Positions 1 to 7,280 of a DNA stretch of 24,264 bases are shown in pieces; the stretch's first letter is position 1; every line of letters begins with the position of its first letter. The notes below the pieces were generated by a model that saw only the letters and a program-made list of their open reading frames with translations, did not search any database and was not told the origin of the DNA. The DNA comes from Treponema sp. (GTDB lineage: Bacteria; Spirochaetota; Spirochaetia; Treponematales; Treponemataceae), in the NCBI GenBank assembly GCA_017390125.1, contig JAFPCT010000006.1:1-24264 (forward strand), written 5' to 3'. Position numbers and translations under genes: made by a program.

Positions 1-68
1 TCTGCAGAAACAGTAAAAGTTACGCTGCACTTTGTCTTATCTTTTGAAAATGTTTTTTTAAGTGACAT
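1..68 (-). CDS. CBM48 / isoamylase early-set domain protein (5' end only)
   Basis: The ATG is the complement of 66-68, and the reading frame runs off the left edge of the window after 22 codons. The visible peptide begins MSLKKTFSKDKTKCSVTFTV. This closely resembles the N-terminus of small bacterial glycogen-binding (AMPK-type CBM48, isoamylase early-set) proteins, which typically start M-[AS]-L-K-K followed by K-x-x-C-x-V-T-F. A strong Shine-Dalgarno, GAGGAG on the minus strand (78-83), lies 9 nt before the ATG, and a good promoter lies further upstream (120-149). The gene is divergent from metK. Family assignment rests on only 22 residues, so it is tentative; the start itself is well supported. 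Confidence 0.6.
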   Translation of the reverse strand, partial: MSLKKTFSKDKTKCSVTFTVSA

Positions 69-119
69 AAAATAAATCTCCTCACTTTATGAACTGCTAT
101 ATTTTGTAAAACTTTTTTT

Positions 120-149
120 AGTATATACCAATTACAAAAAAATGTACAA
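120..149 (-). promoter_or_regulatory. Sigma70-type promoter for the leftward CBM48-like gene
   Basis: On the minus strand a -35 TTGTAC (complement of 144-149) and a -10 TATACT (complement of 120-125) are separated by 18 nt. Both are close to consensus. Transcription would start near 113 and leave a leader of roughly 45 nt that carries the GAGGAG ribosome binding site. Confidence 0.55.
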
Positions 150-194
150 CGCTTTTTTTATAAGTAATTTCTATAGCCAGCCATTAATTTTCTC

Positions 195-241
195 TTGAAG
201 TATTTTTTTATTTGAAGTATTTTAGATGCGTAAAATATAAA
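195..241 (+). promoter_or_regulatory. metK operon promoter region with an overlapping direct repeat
   Basis: The 12-bp sequence TTGAAGTATTTT occurs at 195-206 and again at 212-223, a tandem repeat of period 17. This creates two overlapping candidate promoters: TTGAAG (195-200), 17 nt, TATTTT (218-223); and TTGAAG (212-217), 18 nt, TATAAA (236-241). The surrounding 69-244 stretch is very AT-rich and contains no gene. Which promoter is used decides whether the leader hairpin starting at 245 is fully transcribed. Confidence 0.45.
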
Positions 242-244
242 TCC

Positions 245-315
245 GCCGTTGATTTATCCAACTTGCAAACGGCCGTCTTTCTTATGAAAAGACGAAAATC
301 TGCTAAACAGGAGTT
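245..315 (+). promoter_or_regulatory. Structured metK leader: two abutting hairpins before the RBS
   Basis: Hairpin 1 pairs GCCGTT (245-250) with AACGGC (268-273) around a 17-nt loop. Hairpin 2 begins at the very next base and pairs CGTCTTT (274-280) with AAAGACG (288-294) around a 7-nt loop. The ribosome binding site AGGAG (309-313) follows, 8 nt before the ATG. Loop 1 contains AACTT (260-264), which could pair with GGAGTT (311-315) over five positions, one of them G-U. It does not match any SAM riboswitch consensus I know, so a regulatory role is inference. Confidence 0.35.
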
Positions 316-321
316 CCTATC

Positions 322-1533
322 ATGGAAATTTTCCCGTCTAAAAACAATCACTATTTATTCACATCGGAGTCTGTAGGAGAAGGACATCCGGACAAACTCT
401 GCGATCAGATAAGCGATGCAATTCTTGATGCTTGTCTTGAGCTCGATCCGAACGCACACGTTGCATGCGAAACTTTTGCAACAACTGATTTCGTTCTTAT
501 CGGTGGAGAAATCGGATTCACAAAAGATTCAAAAAAGAATTCAAAAATCATCAAAAAAACAGCTGAAAAAATTGCCCGAAAAGTTGCGGAAGACATTGGC
601 TACACAAGCAGAGACGTAGGACTTGACGCAAAGAGATTCAAGTTTGTGAACAAGCTTCACGCTCAGTCTGCAGACATCAACCAGGGCGTTGTTGGCTCAG
701 GACTTGCAGAATACAAAGGTCAGCAGGGTGCCGGAGACCAGGGCATGATGTTCGGTTTTGCCTGCAACGAAACTCCGGAGCTTATGCCGGCTCCAATTTT
801 CTACGCCCACAAAATCCTGCGTGCCGCTACAGTTCTCAGAAAAACTGGAAAAATCGACTGGCTCCGCCCGGATGCAAAAAGCCAGGTTACAATCGAATAC
901 GACGGATACAAACCGCTCAGAATCGACACTGTCGTTGTCTCTCACCAGCACGCAGAAGGCATTGAGTACGATGAGATTAAAAAGACAATCATCGAACAGA
1001 TAATCAAGCCTGTTCTTGAACCTACAGGACTTCTTGATGAAAACACAAAATACTTCATCAACCCTACAGGAAAATTCGTTACCGGCGGACCGGACGGAGA
1101 TGCCGGACTTACAGGACGAAAAATCATCGTTGATACATACGGCGGAATGGGTCGTCACGGAGGCGGTGCATTCAGCGGAAAAGACCCATCAAAAGTTGAC
1201 CGCTCTGCCGCATACATGGCACGCTACATTGCAAAGAACATTGTTGCCGCTGACCTTGCAGGTCGTGCGGAAGTTCAGCTTGCATATGCCATCGGTGTTC
1301 CTTACCCGGTTTCAATCATGGTAGAAACATTCGGCACAGAAAAAGTTTCTGTTGCAAAGATTGAAGCTGCTGTAAAGAAAGTATTTGACTGCACTCCTTC
1401 CGGAATCAGCGAAACCCTGAATCTCCGCCGCCCGATTTACAAACCGACTGCAACATACGGTCATTTCGGACGCACAGAGTTCCCATGGGAACAGACTGAC
1501 AAAGTCCAGGAATTGAAAGACAACGTAAAATAA
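322..1533 (+). CDS. metK: S-adenosylmethionine synthase (MetK)
   Basis: This cytoplasmic enzyme makes S-adenosylmethionine from methionine and ATP, releasing phosphate and pyrophosphate. The 403-aa protein is slightly longer than the roughly 384 aa of E. coli MetK and carries the family signatures in order: GEGHPDK (19-25), GAGDQGMMFG (136-145, the ATP-binding hexapeptide region) and GGGAFSGKDPSKVDRSAAY (280-298, with the phosphate loop). The ATG at 322 follows AGGAG at 309-313. Its stop codon overlaps the nth start as TAATG, so the two are almost certainly cotranslated. The operon also holds an MscS channel and a SAM-dependent DNA methyltransferase, so the enzyme supplies a cofactor used by a gene in its own transcript. 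The leader may be structured (245-294). Confidence 0.97.
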   Translation: MEIFPSKNNHYLFTSESVGEGHPDKLCDQISDAILDACLELDPNAHVACETFATTDFVLIGGEIGFTKDSKKNSKIIKKTAEKIARKVAEDIGYTSRDVGLDAKRFKFVNKLHAQSADINQGVVGSGLAEYKGQQGAGDQGMMFGFACNETPELMPAPIFYAHKILRAATVLRKTGKIDWLRPDAKSQVTIEYDGYKPLRIDTVVVSHQHAEGIEYDEIKKTIIEQIIKPVLEPTGLLDENTKYFINPTGKFVTGGPDGDAGLTGRKIIVDTYGGMGRHGGGAFSGKDPSKVDRSAAYMARYIAKNIVAADLAGRAEVQLAYAIGVPYPVSIMVETFGTEKVSVAKIEAAVKKVFDCTPSGISETLNLRRPIYKPTATYGHFGRTEFPWEQTDKVQELKDNVK

Positions 1534-2180
1534 TGGAACTGCTTTCTGCGGCACAGGTTTCCGAGGTTTTTGAGCGCTTCAAGGCCCGGAACCCGGAACC
1601 AAAACCGGAACTGAACTACAATTCACCTTACACGCTCCTTGTAGCCGTCGTGCTCAGCGCGCAGACTACTGACCGGCGTGTAAATGAAGTTATGCAGGAG
1701 CTTTTTGCCCTTGCCGACACTCCGGAAAAAATGAGCCTTCTGCCGCAGGAAACAATCGCACGGATAATACGCCCGATCGGACTCACTTCGGCAAAAAGCA
1801 GAAATGTGCTTGCCCTGAGCAAAAAACTGTGCTCGGATTTCAACGGCAAGGTTCCGGCTACCAGGGAAGAGCTTATGAGTCTGCCTGGAGTAGGAAGAAA
1901 GACTGCCAACGTTGTTCTGAACGTAGTCTTTTCCCAGCCTACAATGCCGGTAGACACTCACCTGCTGCGGATATGCCCAAAAATCGGGCTTGCAGAAGGA
2001 AACACGCCGGAAACTGTGGAAAAAAGCCTTCTTGAGCGGATTCCACAGGAATACATGATGCACGCCCATCACTGGCTCATTCTGCACGGACGCTATGTCT
2101 GCACTGCAAAAAAGCCGGACTGCCAGAACTGCCTCATCAATGACATATGCAAATTCAATACATCAGGAGATTCAAAATGA
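1533..2180 (+). CDS. nth: Endonuclease III (DNA glycosylase/AP lyase)
   Basis: This is a base excision repair enzyme that removes oxidised pyrimidines and cleaves the abasic site. The 215-aa length matches E. coli Nth (211 aa). The helix-hairpin-helix LPGVGRKTANVV is at 117-128, with the Schiff-base lysine at K123. The catalytic aspartate is D141 in PVDTH. The [4Fe-4S] cluster cysteines are C190, C197, C200 and C206 in the standard C-x6-C-x2-C-x5-C spacing, so all key residues are present. The start overlaps the metK stop by one base (TAATG), and its own stop overlaps the next start (ATGA at 2177-2180). Both overlaps indicate translational coupling within the operon. Confidence 0.96.
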   Translation: MELLSAAQVSEVFERFKARNPEPKPELNYNSPYTLLVAVVLSAQTTDRRVNEVMQELFALADTPEKMSLLPQETIARIIRPIGLTSAKSRNVLALSKKLCSDFNGKVPATREELMSLPGVGRKTANVVLNVVFSQPTMPVDTHLLRICPKIGLAEGNTPETVEKSLLERIPQEYMMHAHHWLILHGRYVCTAKKPDCQNCLINDICKFNTSGDSK

Positions 2181-3052
2181 ACGACGAAACATCTTCTTCA
2201 CTCCAGGACGCAGCTGCACATGCCGCAAACGACACAATACACAGACTGACAGACCAATGTGACTACATTATGAAAAACATCCTGACCTGGGACAACCTTT
2301 TTAAGCTTTCAGGCTCTCTGATTCTGATTGTCGCAATACTCTTTGGCTTTTACTTCATAAAACGGTCAATTAAAAAAGTCCCGGAGCAGAAACTCAGCAT
2401 GCACCATTCGGTTCTCATACGAAAACTCCTGAACTACATTTCATACATCATCATCCTGATGATTGTAATGAACATGCTCAACATAAAGCTCAGCGCAATC
2501 TGGGGAGCTGCCGGAATTGCCGGAGTAGCCCTTGGTTTTGCAGCCCAGACTTCCGTAAGCAACCTGATCAGCGGTCTTTTTGTTCTTGGTGAAAAAGCCA
2601 TGAAAGTCGGAGACGTTGTAATTGTAAACGGAATTACCGGTACCGTAGATTCAATTGGGCTTTTGAGCACAAGAATTCATACCTTGGACAACCAGATGGT
2701 CCGTATTCCAAACTCGGCCATCATAAATTCAAACTTCCAGAACAACAGTTTCTTCCCTGTACGGCGTTTTCTTTTTGAACTTTCCGTGTCTTATTCAACC
2801 GACATGGAAAAAGCTCTGGAAATTCTTCTGAAGGTTCCGGCAAAATGCCCGACTGTCCTTACAGATCCGGCTCCAAAAGCATGGTTTGACGGCTTCCTGG
2901 ACAGCGGAATGAAGATGGTTCTTGCAGTCTGGCTTAATCCGTCGGATTTAACGGAGACAAAAAACGCCGTATACATGGCAATCAAGAAAGATTTTGACGC
3001 AGCAGGCATAGAAATTCCATTCAACCGCCTTGACGTTTCAATATTAAAATAA
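2177..3052 (+). CDS. MscS-family small-conductance mechanosensitive channel
   Basis: This inner-membrane channel opens under membrane tension to release solutes during hypo-osmotic shock. The frame is open from 2147, but the ATG at 2177 is preferred: AGGAGA at 2165-2170 lies 6 nt upstream and the ATG overlaps the nth stop as ATGA. The resulting 291-aa protein has three hydrophobic segments at about 44-63, 85-104 and 108-135. The third is the Ala/Gly-rich pore helix (AAGIAGVALGFAAQ). It is followed by the soluble beta domain, with MKVGDVVIVNGITGTVDSI (142-160) and the RIPNS motif (176-180). Length and layout fit E. coli MscS (286 aa). The next gene starts 10 nt downstream. Confidence 0.93.
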   Translation: MNDETSSSLQDAAAHAANDTIHRLTDQCDYIMKNILTWDNLFKLSGSLILIVAILFGFYFIKRSIKKVPEQKLSMHHSVLIRKLLNYISYIIILMIVMNMLNIKLSAIWGAAGIAGVALGFAAQTSVSNLISGLFVLGEKAMKVGDVVIVNGITGTVDSIGLLSTRIHTLDNQMVRIPNSAIINSNFQNNSFFPVRRFLFELSVSYSTDMEKALEILLKVPAKCPTVLTDPAPKAWFDGFLDSGMKMVLAVWLNPSDLTETKNAVYMAIKKDFDAAGIEIPFNRLDVSILK

Positions 3053-3062
3053 CAGGGCCTCT

Positions 3063-4026
3063 ATGGAACCAGTCATGAAGTCAGAAAAAAACAAAACAAT
3101 CGATCTTTCTGTTGAAGAAGGAAAAGAATACCTTTCCCGGTGCATCAGATTTTCGCCGGAAGAATCATATTCCCTTTCCAAAATTACAGACAGAATCCTG
3201 CTTGGAGAAAGCCTTTCTGTCCTGCCTGAGCTTCCCCGGCTCTTTGTGGACCTTCTTGTGGCCGACCCGCCCTACAACATTGACAAACAGTTCGGCAGCT
3301 ATAACTTCAGGCAGCTGGACTACGAATCCTATGAAAAATATACAGAAGAATGGATTTCTGCCGTAAAACCTCTGCTGAAACCAAATGCGTCTATATACAT
3401 ATGCTGCGACTGGAAAAGCTCCTCCGCAATTGAGCGCGTCCTGAGCCGGCATTTTACCGTTCAGAACAGAATTACCTGGCAGCGGGAAAAAGGCCGTGGC
3501 GCAATGCACAACTGGAAAAACGCAATGGAAGACATCTGGTTCGCGACAGTTCAAAAAGGGGATGACTTTACTTTCAATATCGAAGCCGTAAAGCAGAGAC
3601 GAAAAGTAATCGCTCCCTATAAAGTTGACGGAAAACCGAAAGACTGGGAAGAAACAGAAGACGGCAAATTCCGCAATACCTTTCCTTCAAACTTCTGGGA
3701 TGATATTTCCGTGCCATACTGGTCCATGCCGGAAAACACAGCCCATCCGACTCAGAAGCCGGAAAAACTTCTGGCAAAACTGATTCTTGCAAGCTCAAAT
3801 GCCGGAGAAATGGTCTTTGATCCTTTCATGGGAAGCGGCTCAACCGCAGTTACCGCAAAAAAAACTCGGAAGGCATTTCTGCGGCATAGAGATGAACGAA
3901 CAGTACTGCGTATGGGCGCAGAAGCGTCTTGAGATGGCAGAAAGCGACAAATCCATTCAGGGATATGCCGACGGCGTTTTCTGGGAACGGAACACAAAGA
4001 GCCTTCAGAAAAAAGCAAAACAGTAA
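3063..4026 (+). CDS. Beta-class DNA adenine methyltransferase, frameshifted at an A8 tract
   Basis: This SAM-dependent DNA methyltransferase has motif IV DPPY at 68-71 and motif I DPFMGSGST at 253-261. The IV-before-I order defines the beta class, and DPPY favours N6-adenine over N4-cytosine. The frame beginning at 3063 meets a stop at 3930-3932 after 289 aa, but its last ~22 residues do not look like the family. From codon 268 the +1 frame supplies the expected continuation, AKKLGRHFCGIEMNEQYC through to the stop at 4024-4026. The break falls in a run of eight A at 3857-3864; seven A would restore a 320-aa protein. It may be a true mutation, a phase-variable switch or a homopolymer sequencing error. 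AGGG at 3054-3057 serves as a weak RBS. There is no restriction endonuclease nearby, so it is probably a solitary methylase. Confidence 0.85.
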
Positions 4027-4048
4027 AAAACTATTCAGCTTCTCCCTG

Positions 4049-5827
4049 CTATTCCTGTGATTCTTCTGCGGCAGCCTCTGATTCAGCAGTTTTTTCCAGA
4101 GCGGCATTTTTGGATACAAGCCGGATGGTTTCAACTTCTGACTTATGGCGGGACTTAAGCAGGAGAGACTTTGTGTCTGGCTGATAAACGTAACCAGAAG
4201 AGTTGTAGGTTTCAAAGCGGTAGTCGCTTCGGAACGGAATGTCGTAGATGAAGATTGACTTGAACGGCTCGATTCCATTCAAAATCAGGTAATGAGAATA
4301 AGAAAGCGGGAAGCTGATTGAAATTGTAATCGTTCCGGCATTGTCGTTCACATAACTTACATTTTCAGCACAAGTCCAGACCCATACAACCTGATTATTG
4401 TCGAATGCAAGAACCTCAAAGTGCGGCAGGTATGAATTTCCGTGCACTACAATAGGGTAAAGTTCGCCAAGAGTACGCAGATCAAACGAAGAATTTTCCT
4501 TAAGGTAAGAATTGATTATAAGCCGTCCGCAGGAAACATAAGCCTCGTTTCCGACAGAAGATCCGTAACGAACAAGGGCGTCACCGGCAAGAACCCCCTG
4601 AACAACAGAAAGGAAGGTTCCTTTTTCGCTCAAGGTGATGATATTTGAATCAAGGTTACAAGCAGATTCTATTTTGCCGGTACACTTAAGGGCAGCCTCT
4701 TTAAGACCAAGGGAAAGCTCCGGATTCTTCTGGGCAAGCTCATTGTATACGTTAAGGATTGCAGCAGCCTGCTGTACGGAGAGGTTCTCGAAATCTGCGG
4801 CCACTGTTCTTTCAAACAGTCTTTGAATTGCCTTTGAGCCCGGATGCATGCACATGTAGTCCGCGATGAATTTTGTGCTGTAAATGTCAAAAGAATCTGA
4901 TTCGTTTGCACGGGTAATAAGATTTCCATAAGAATTGAGCTGGAGCTGCAGAGCCTCGTTCACGCGGGTAAGCGTATCAAAGAACGGAGCAGAAAGATAT
5001 GTGCGAGAAGTGCTTTTCTTGAAGCTTGCAGGAACGGCATCAAGAGCCTCATTGTAGCGTCCCCGCTCGGCCATTGTGGCAACATAGGCTACAGTCTCCT
5101 GCTCTTCGATTACAGTTCCGTTTGACTGGGACTGATTGAAAGAAGCAATAAGGTTGTTCTTCAGGCTTGCCACAGTTGCCTCGTATGTTGTTTGGGATGC
5201 GGCATCAAGCCCGATGGTCATGTCAAAGCTGAACGCCCTTGCCTTATTGTAGTAAACGTAAGAAGCAAAGCGGTCTTTCTGAGTGAACATGATGATGTTA
5301 TGGTCAATGTCGCCGGCAGAAAGCTCCCAGTCCATGCGCTTAGTAGAAACCTGAAGTTTTGTATCACTCAGAGAAGCCAGCGTAGCACCTGCGGCAAAAC
5401 CATAAGGCAGAGAAAAAGCCGTTACGTTTTTAGGCATGCTTGATTCAATTGAAAGCTGGGCCTTAGGAGTATCGTCGCTTACAGAGAATGTTACGGCAAT
5501 GTCATCTGTAAAATAAAGACGGCATGAAAGAGGAGAAAGTTTTTCCCATGAGACAAGACTTACGTTCTTTTCCCTTGAATCAACTTTTGCTTTCGCAGGT
5601 TTTTCATCACTTCCGTTAAAAGTAATCCCATTGAACATAAGTGAAAACTTATTCTTAAGGCTTTTGGAGCTGTCATCAGCAACAGATTCCAACAGTGAAA
5701 CGTGAAGATTTCCGAATTTTTCCGAAATAATCAAATCATTCTTAAACTGAAAGATAAAAATGCCGACAATGAAAACGGCATAAATTATTAAAAGTGTGAG
5801 TGACTTTCTTAATATTTGTGTGAACAT
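4049..5827 (-). CDS. Large membrane-anchored protein of unknown function
   Basis: I do not recognise this family. The frame is open upstream to a TTG at 5908, but the ATG at 5827 is preferred: it gives 592 aa with a clean N-terminal hydrophobic anchor (about residues 9-29, LTLLIIYAVFIVGIFIFQF), and a promoter ends 5 nt before it. No Shine-Dalgarno is visible, so the mRNA may be leaderless. After the anchor the rest is soluble and most likely periplasmic: beta-rich at first (about 60-215), then a more helical middle (about 250-430), then another beta-rich part. The C-terminal tail is Glu/Ala-rich (AAEESQE). It is divergent from a secreted TPR protein across 71 bp and convergent with the methyltransferase, with a 22-bp gap. 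Role in the envelope is inferred only from topology. Confidence 0.8.
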   Translation of the reverse strand: MFTQILRKSLTLLIIYAVFIVGIFIFQFKNDLIISEKFGNLHVSLLESVADDSSKSLKNKFSLMFNGITFNGSDEKPAKAKVDSREKNVSLVSWEKLSPLSCRLYFTDDIAVTFSVSDDTPKAQLSIESSMPKNVTAFSLPYGFAAGATLASLSDTKLQVSTKRMDWELSAGDIDHNIIMFTQKDRFASYVYYNKARAFSFDMTIGLDAASQTTYEATVASLKNNLIASFNQSQSNGTVIEEQETVAYVATMAERGRYNEALDAVPASFKKSTSRTYLSAPFFDTLTRVNEALQLQLNSYGNLITRANESDSFDIYSTKFIADYMCMHPGSKAIQRLFERTVAADFENLSVQQAAAILNVYNELAQKNPELSLGLKEAALKCTGKIESACNLDSNIITLSEKGTFLSVVQGVLAGDALVRYGSSVGNEAYVSCGRLIINSYLKENSSFDLRTLGELYPIVVHGNSYLPHFEVLAFDNNQVVWVWTCAENVSYVNDNAGTITISISFPLSYSHYLILNGIEPFKSIFIYDIPFRSDYRFETYNSSGYVYQPDTKSLLLKSRHKSEVETIRLVSKNAALEKTAESEAAAEESQE

Positions 5828-5832
5828 CTTAA

Positions 5833-5876
5833 ATTCTAGTTTAATGATTGAGAAGCTTTCAATCAACCGTATCAAA
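5833..5876. promoter_or_regulatory. Back-to-back divergent promoters with an inverted repeat
   Basis: For the leftward gene, the -35 is TTGAAA (complement of 5857-5862), the spacer is 18 nt and the -10 is TAGAAT (complement of 5833-5838). For the rightward gene the best match is TTGAGA (5848-5853), 16 nt, TATCAA (5870-5875). A perfect 7-bp inverted repeat, TGATTGA (5845-5851) and TCAATCA (5859-5865) with a 7-bp spacer, covers both -35 boxes. It could be an operator controlling both genes, or simply the symmetry of two opposed -35 boxes. Confidence 0.5.
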
Positions 5877-5898
5877 CTGTCTAAAGATTGAGGTAGAA

Positions 5899-7257
5899 AT
5901 GAGAACAAAATTATTTTTAATCACTATGATTCTGGCTTTTGCTGTAAACCGAGGTGCCTTTACCGTTAATGCACAGACCATCAGTTTTGCAGAAAAATTA
6001 CAGTCTTATCTTGAGAAAGACGACATAAACGGCGCTATCAAACTTTACGACACAATTCCTGCAAATCTTGCAAGTGACGTAGACCTTCAGCTTCTGCACG
6101 CGTCACTGCTCATTTCCGTAAACCGCCTGAATGAGGCCAGCGACATCACAAAAAAACTTATGGACTCAGGAAACACTGGCATAGATGTTCTTGAAATGAA
6201 TGCCGAAATTGCCATGGCAGGCAAAAACAAGACGGAAATTGCTTCCGCTGTAAAATCACTCCTTGACCTGGACCCGTACAACGCAGTGGCAAACAACATT
6301 CTGGGAAACCAGCAGGCACTGCGCAAAAAATACAAGCTTGCCCTTGGATACTACAAAAAGGCTCTTGTCCGCGACCGTTCGAATGAAGAGGCGCTTTTCG
6401 GATGCGGTCAGATGAACTACTACCTTGGAAACCTGAAGGAATCAAAATCAGACTTTGAGTCACTTCTGAAATACCGCCCCGATGAAAGCCAGGCATACCT
6501 TTACCTTGGGAAACTTGCTGCCGAAGACGAAAACTATCTTGATGCAATCAAGAACGTAGAAAAGGCAATCAAGCTAAACCCTTCGAATTCTGACTACTGG
6601 ATTGATCTGGGACAGTACCAGAGAAACACAGGCAAATTTGCAGATGCTGAAAAATCATGGACAAAGGCAATCGAGCTTGAGCCGGACTACTTCCTAGGCT
6701 ATACCTACCGTGCCGGTCTTTACGACGAGCAGAACAAAATCGAGGAAGCGCTGAAGGATTACCACAAAATCGTGGAGACAAATCCAAAGTATTATTTTGC
6801 TTTCGAAGAAATCGGCATCCTGGAATTCCACATGAAAAACTGGGCTGTCGCAAGAGAATACTTCATGAAGGCGAATGCCATAAGCTCATCGACTGCGTAC
6901 CAGCTTATGGTAATTGCAACTTATCTTATGGAAAAAAACAGCTTTGAAGCTAAAAAAATGGCAGACCTTTACATAAAAGCCGGCAACAAGCAGGACATGA
7001 ACTTTTCAAAATCAATCGATTATAATATGATTCGTTTATACAAGGATCAGGGACCGGTTGGATTGGAAAATTCAATTGCAAAGGAACTTGAAAAAATCAC
7101 TGACAAAAACAAGCGCGGAAAAATGATGTACTACTTTGCCCTCTACTATGCAATGCGCGGTCACCCGGAAGTTTCTGCAGACTACTACAACAAGATAACA
7201 AAGATGCAGACTCCTATGTTTTTTGAATACAGACTTGCAGAATGGGCCTTGCAGTAA
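5899..7257 (+). CDS. Secreted tetratricopeptide-repeat (TPR) protein
   Basis: The frame is open from a TTG at 5848, but the ATG at 5899 follows GAGGT (5890-5894) and places a typical signal peptide at the N-terminus: MRTK, a hydrophobic core, then a probable signal peptidase I site after VNA (25). The 452-aa protein is therefore probably periplasmic. TPR units are clearest from about 130 to 330, for example YYKKALVRDRSNEEAL, VEKAIKLNPSN and WTKAIELEPDY, each with the usual Ala/Leu pattern and a proline at the repeat end. TPR arrays are protein-binding scaffolds; the partner is unknown. The TraB-family gene follows after 23 nt, suggesting cotranscription, and a large membrane-anchored protein is divergent. 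Confidence 0.88.
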   Translation: MRTKLFLITMILAFAVNRGAFTVNAQTISFAEKLQSYLEKDDINGAIKLYDTIPANLASDVDLQLLHASLLISVNRLNEASDITKKLMDSGNTGIDVLEMNAEIAMAGKNKTEIASAVKSLLDLDPYNAVANNILGNQQALRKKYKLALGYYKKALVRDRSNEEALFGCGQMNYYLGNLKESKSDFESLLKYRPDESQAYLYLGKLAAEDENYLDAIKNVEKAIKLNPSNSDYWIDLGQYQRNTGKFADAEKSWTKAIELEPDYFLGYTYRAGLYDEQNKIEEALKDYHKIVETNPKYYFAFEEIGILEFHMKNWAVAREYFMKANAISSSTAYQLMVIATYLMEKNSFEAKKMADLYIKAGNKQDMNFSKSIDYNMIRLYKDQGPVGLENSIAKELEKITDKNKRGKMMYYFALYYAMRGHPEVSADYYNKITKMQTPMFFEYRLAEWALQ

Positions 7258-7280
7258 ACTACCTTCAGTAAGGAAAAACT

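Noticed and set aside
245..321. Known SAM riboswitch class upstream of metK
   Set aside because: The hairpins and sequence do not match the SAM-I, SMK (SAM-III), SAM/SAH or SAM-VI layouts as I know them; reported only as an uncharacterised structured leader.
697..1158. 153-aa open frame antisense to metK
   Set aside because: Mirror frame of a strongly conserved coding sequence; composition is Cys/Ser/Val-rich with no motif.
3787..4026. Separate small gene starting at 3787
   Set aside because: Its first ~25 residues are an off-frame reading of the methyltransferase; only the part after the A8 run is meaningful, as the displaced C-terminus of that enzyme.
4058..4097. Rho-independent terminator after the methyltransferase (CTGC/GCAG stem and T6)
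   Set aside because: The stem is only about 4 bp and lies inside the opposing coding sequence; too weak to call.
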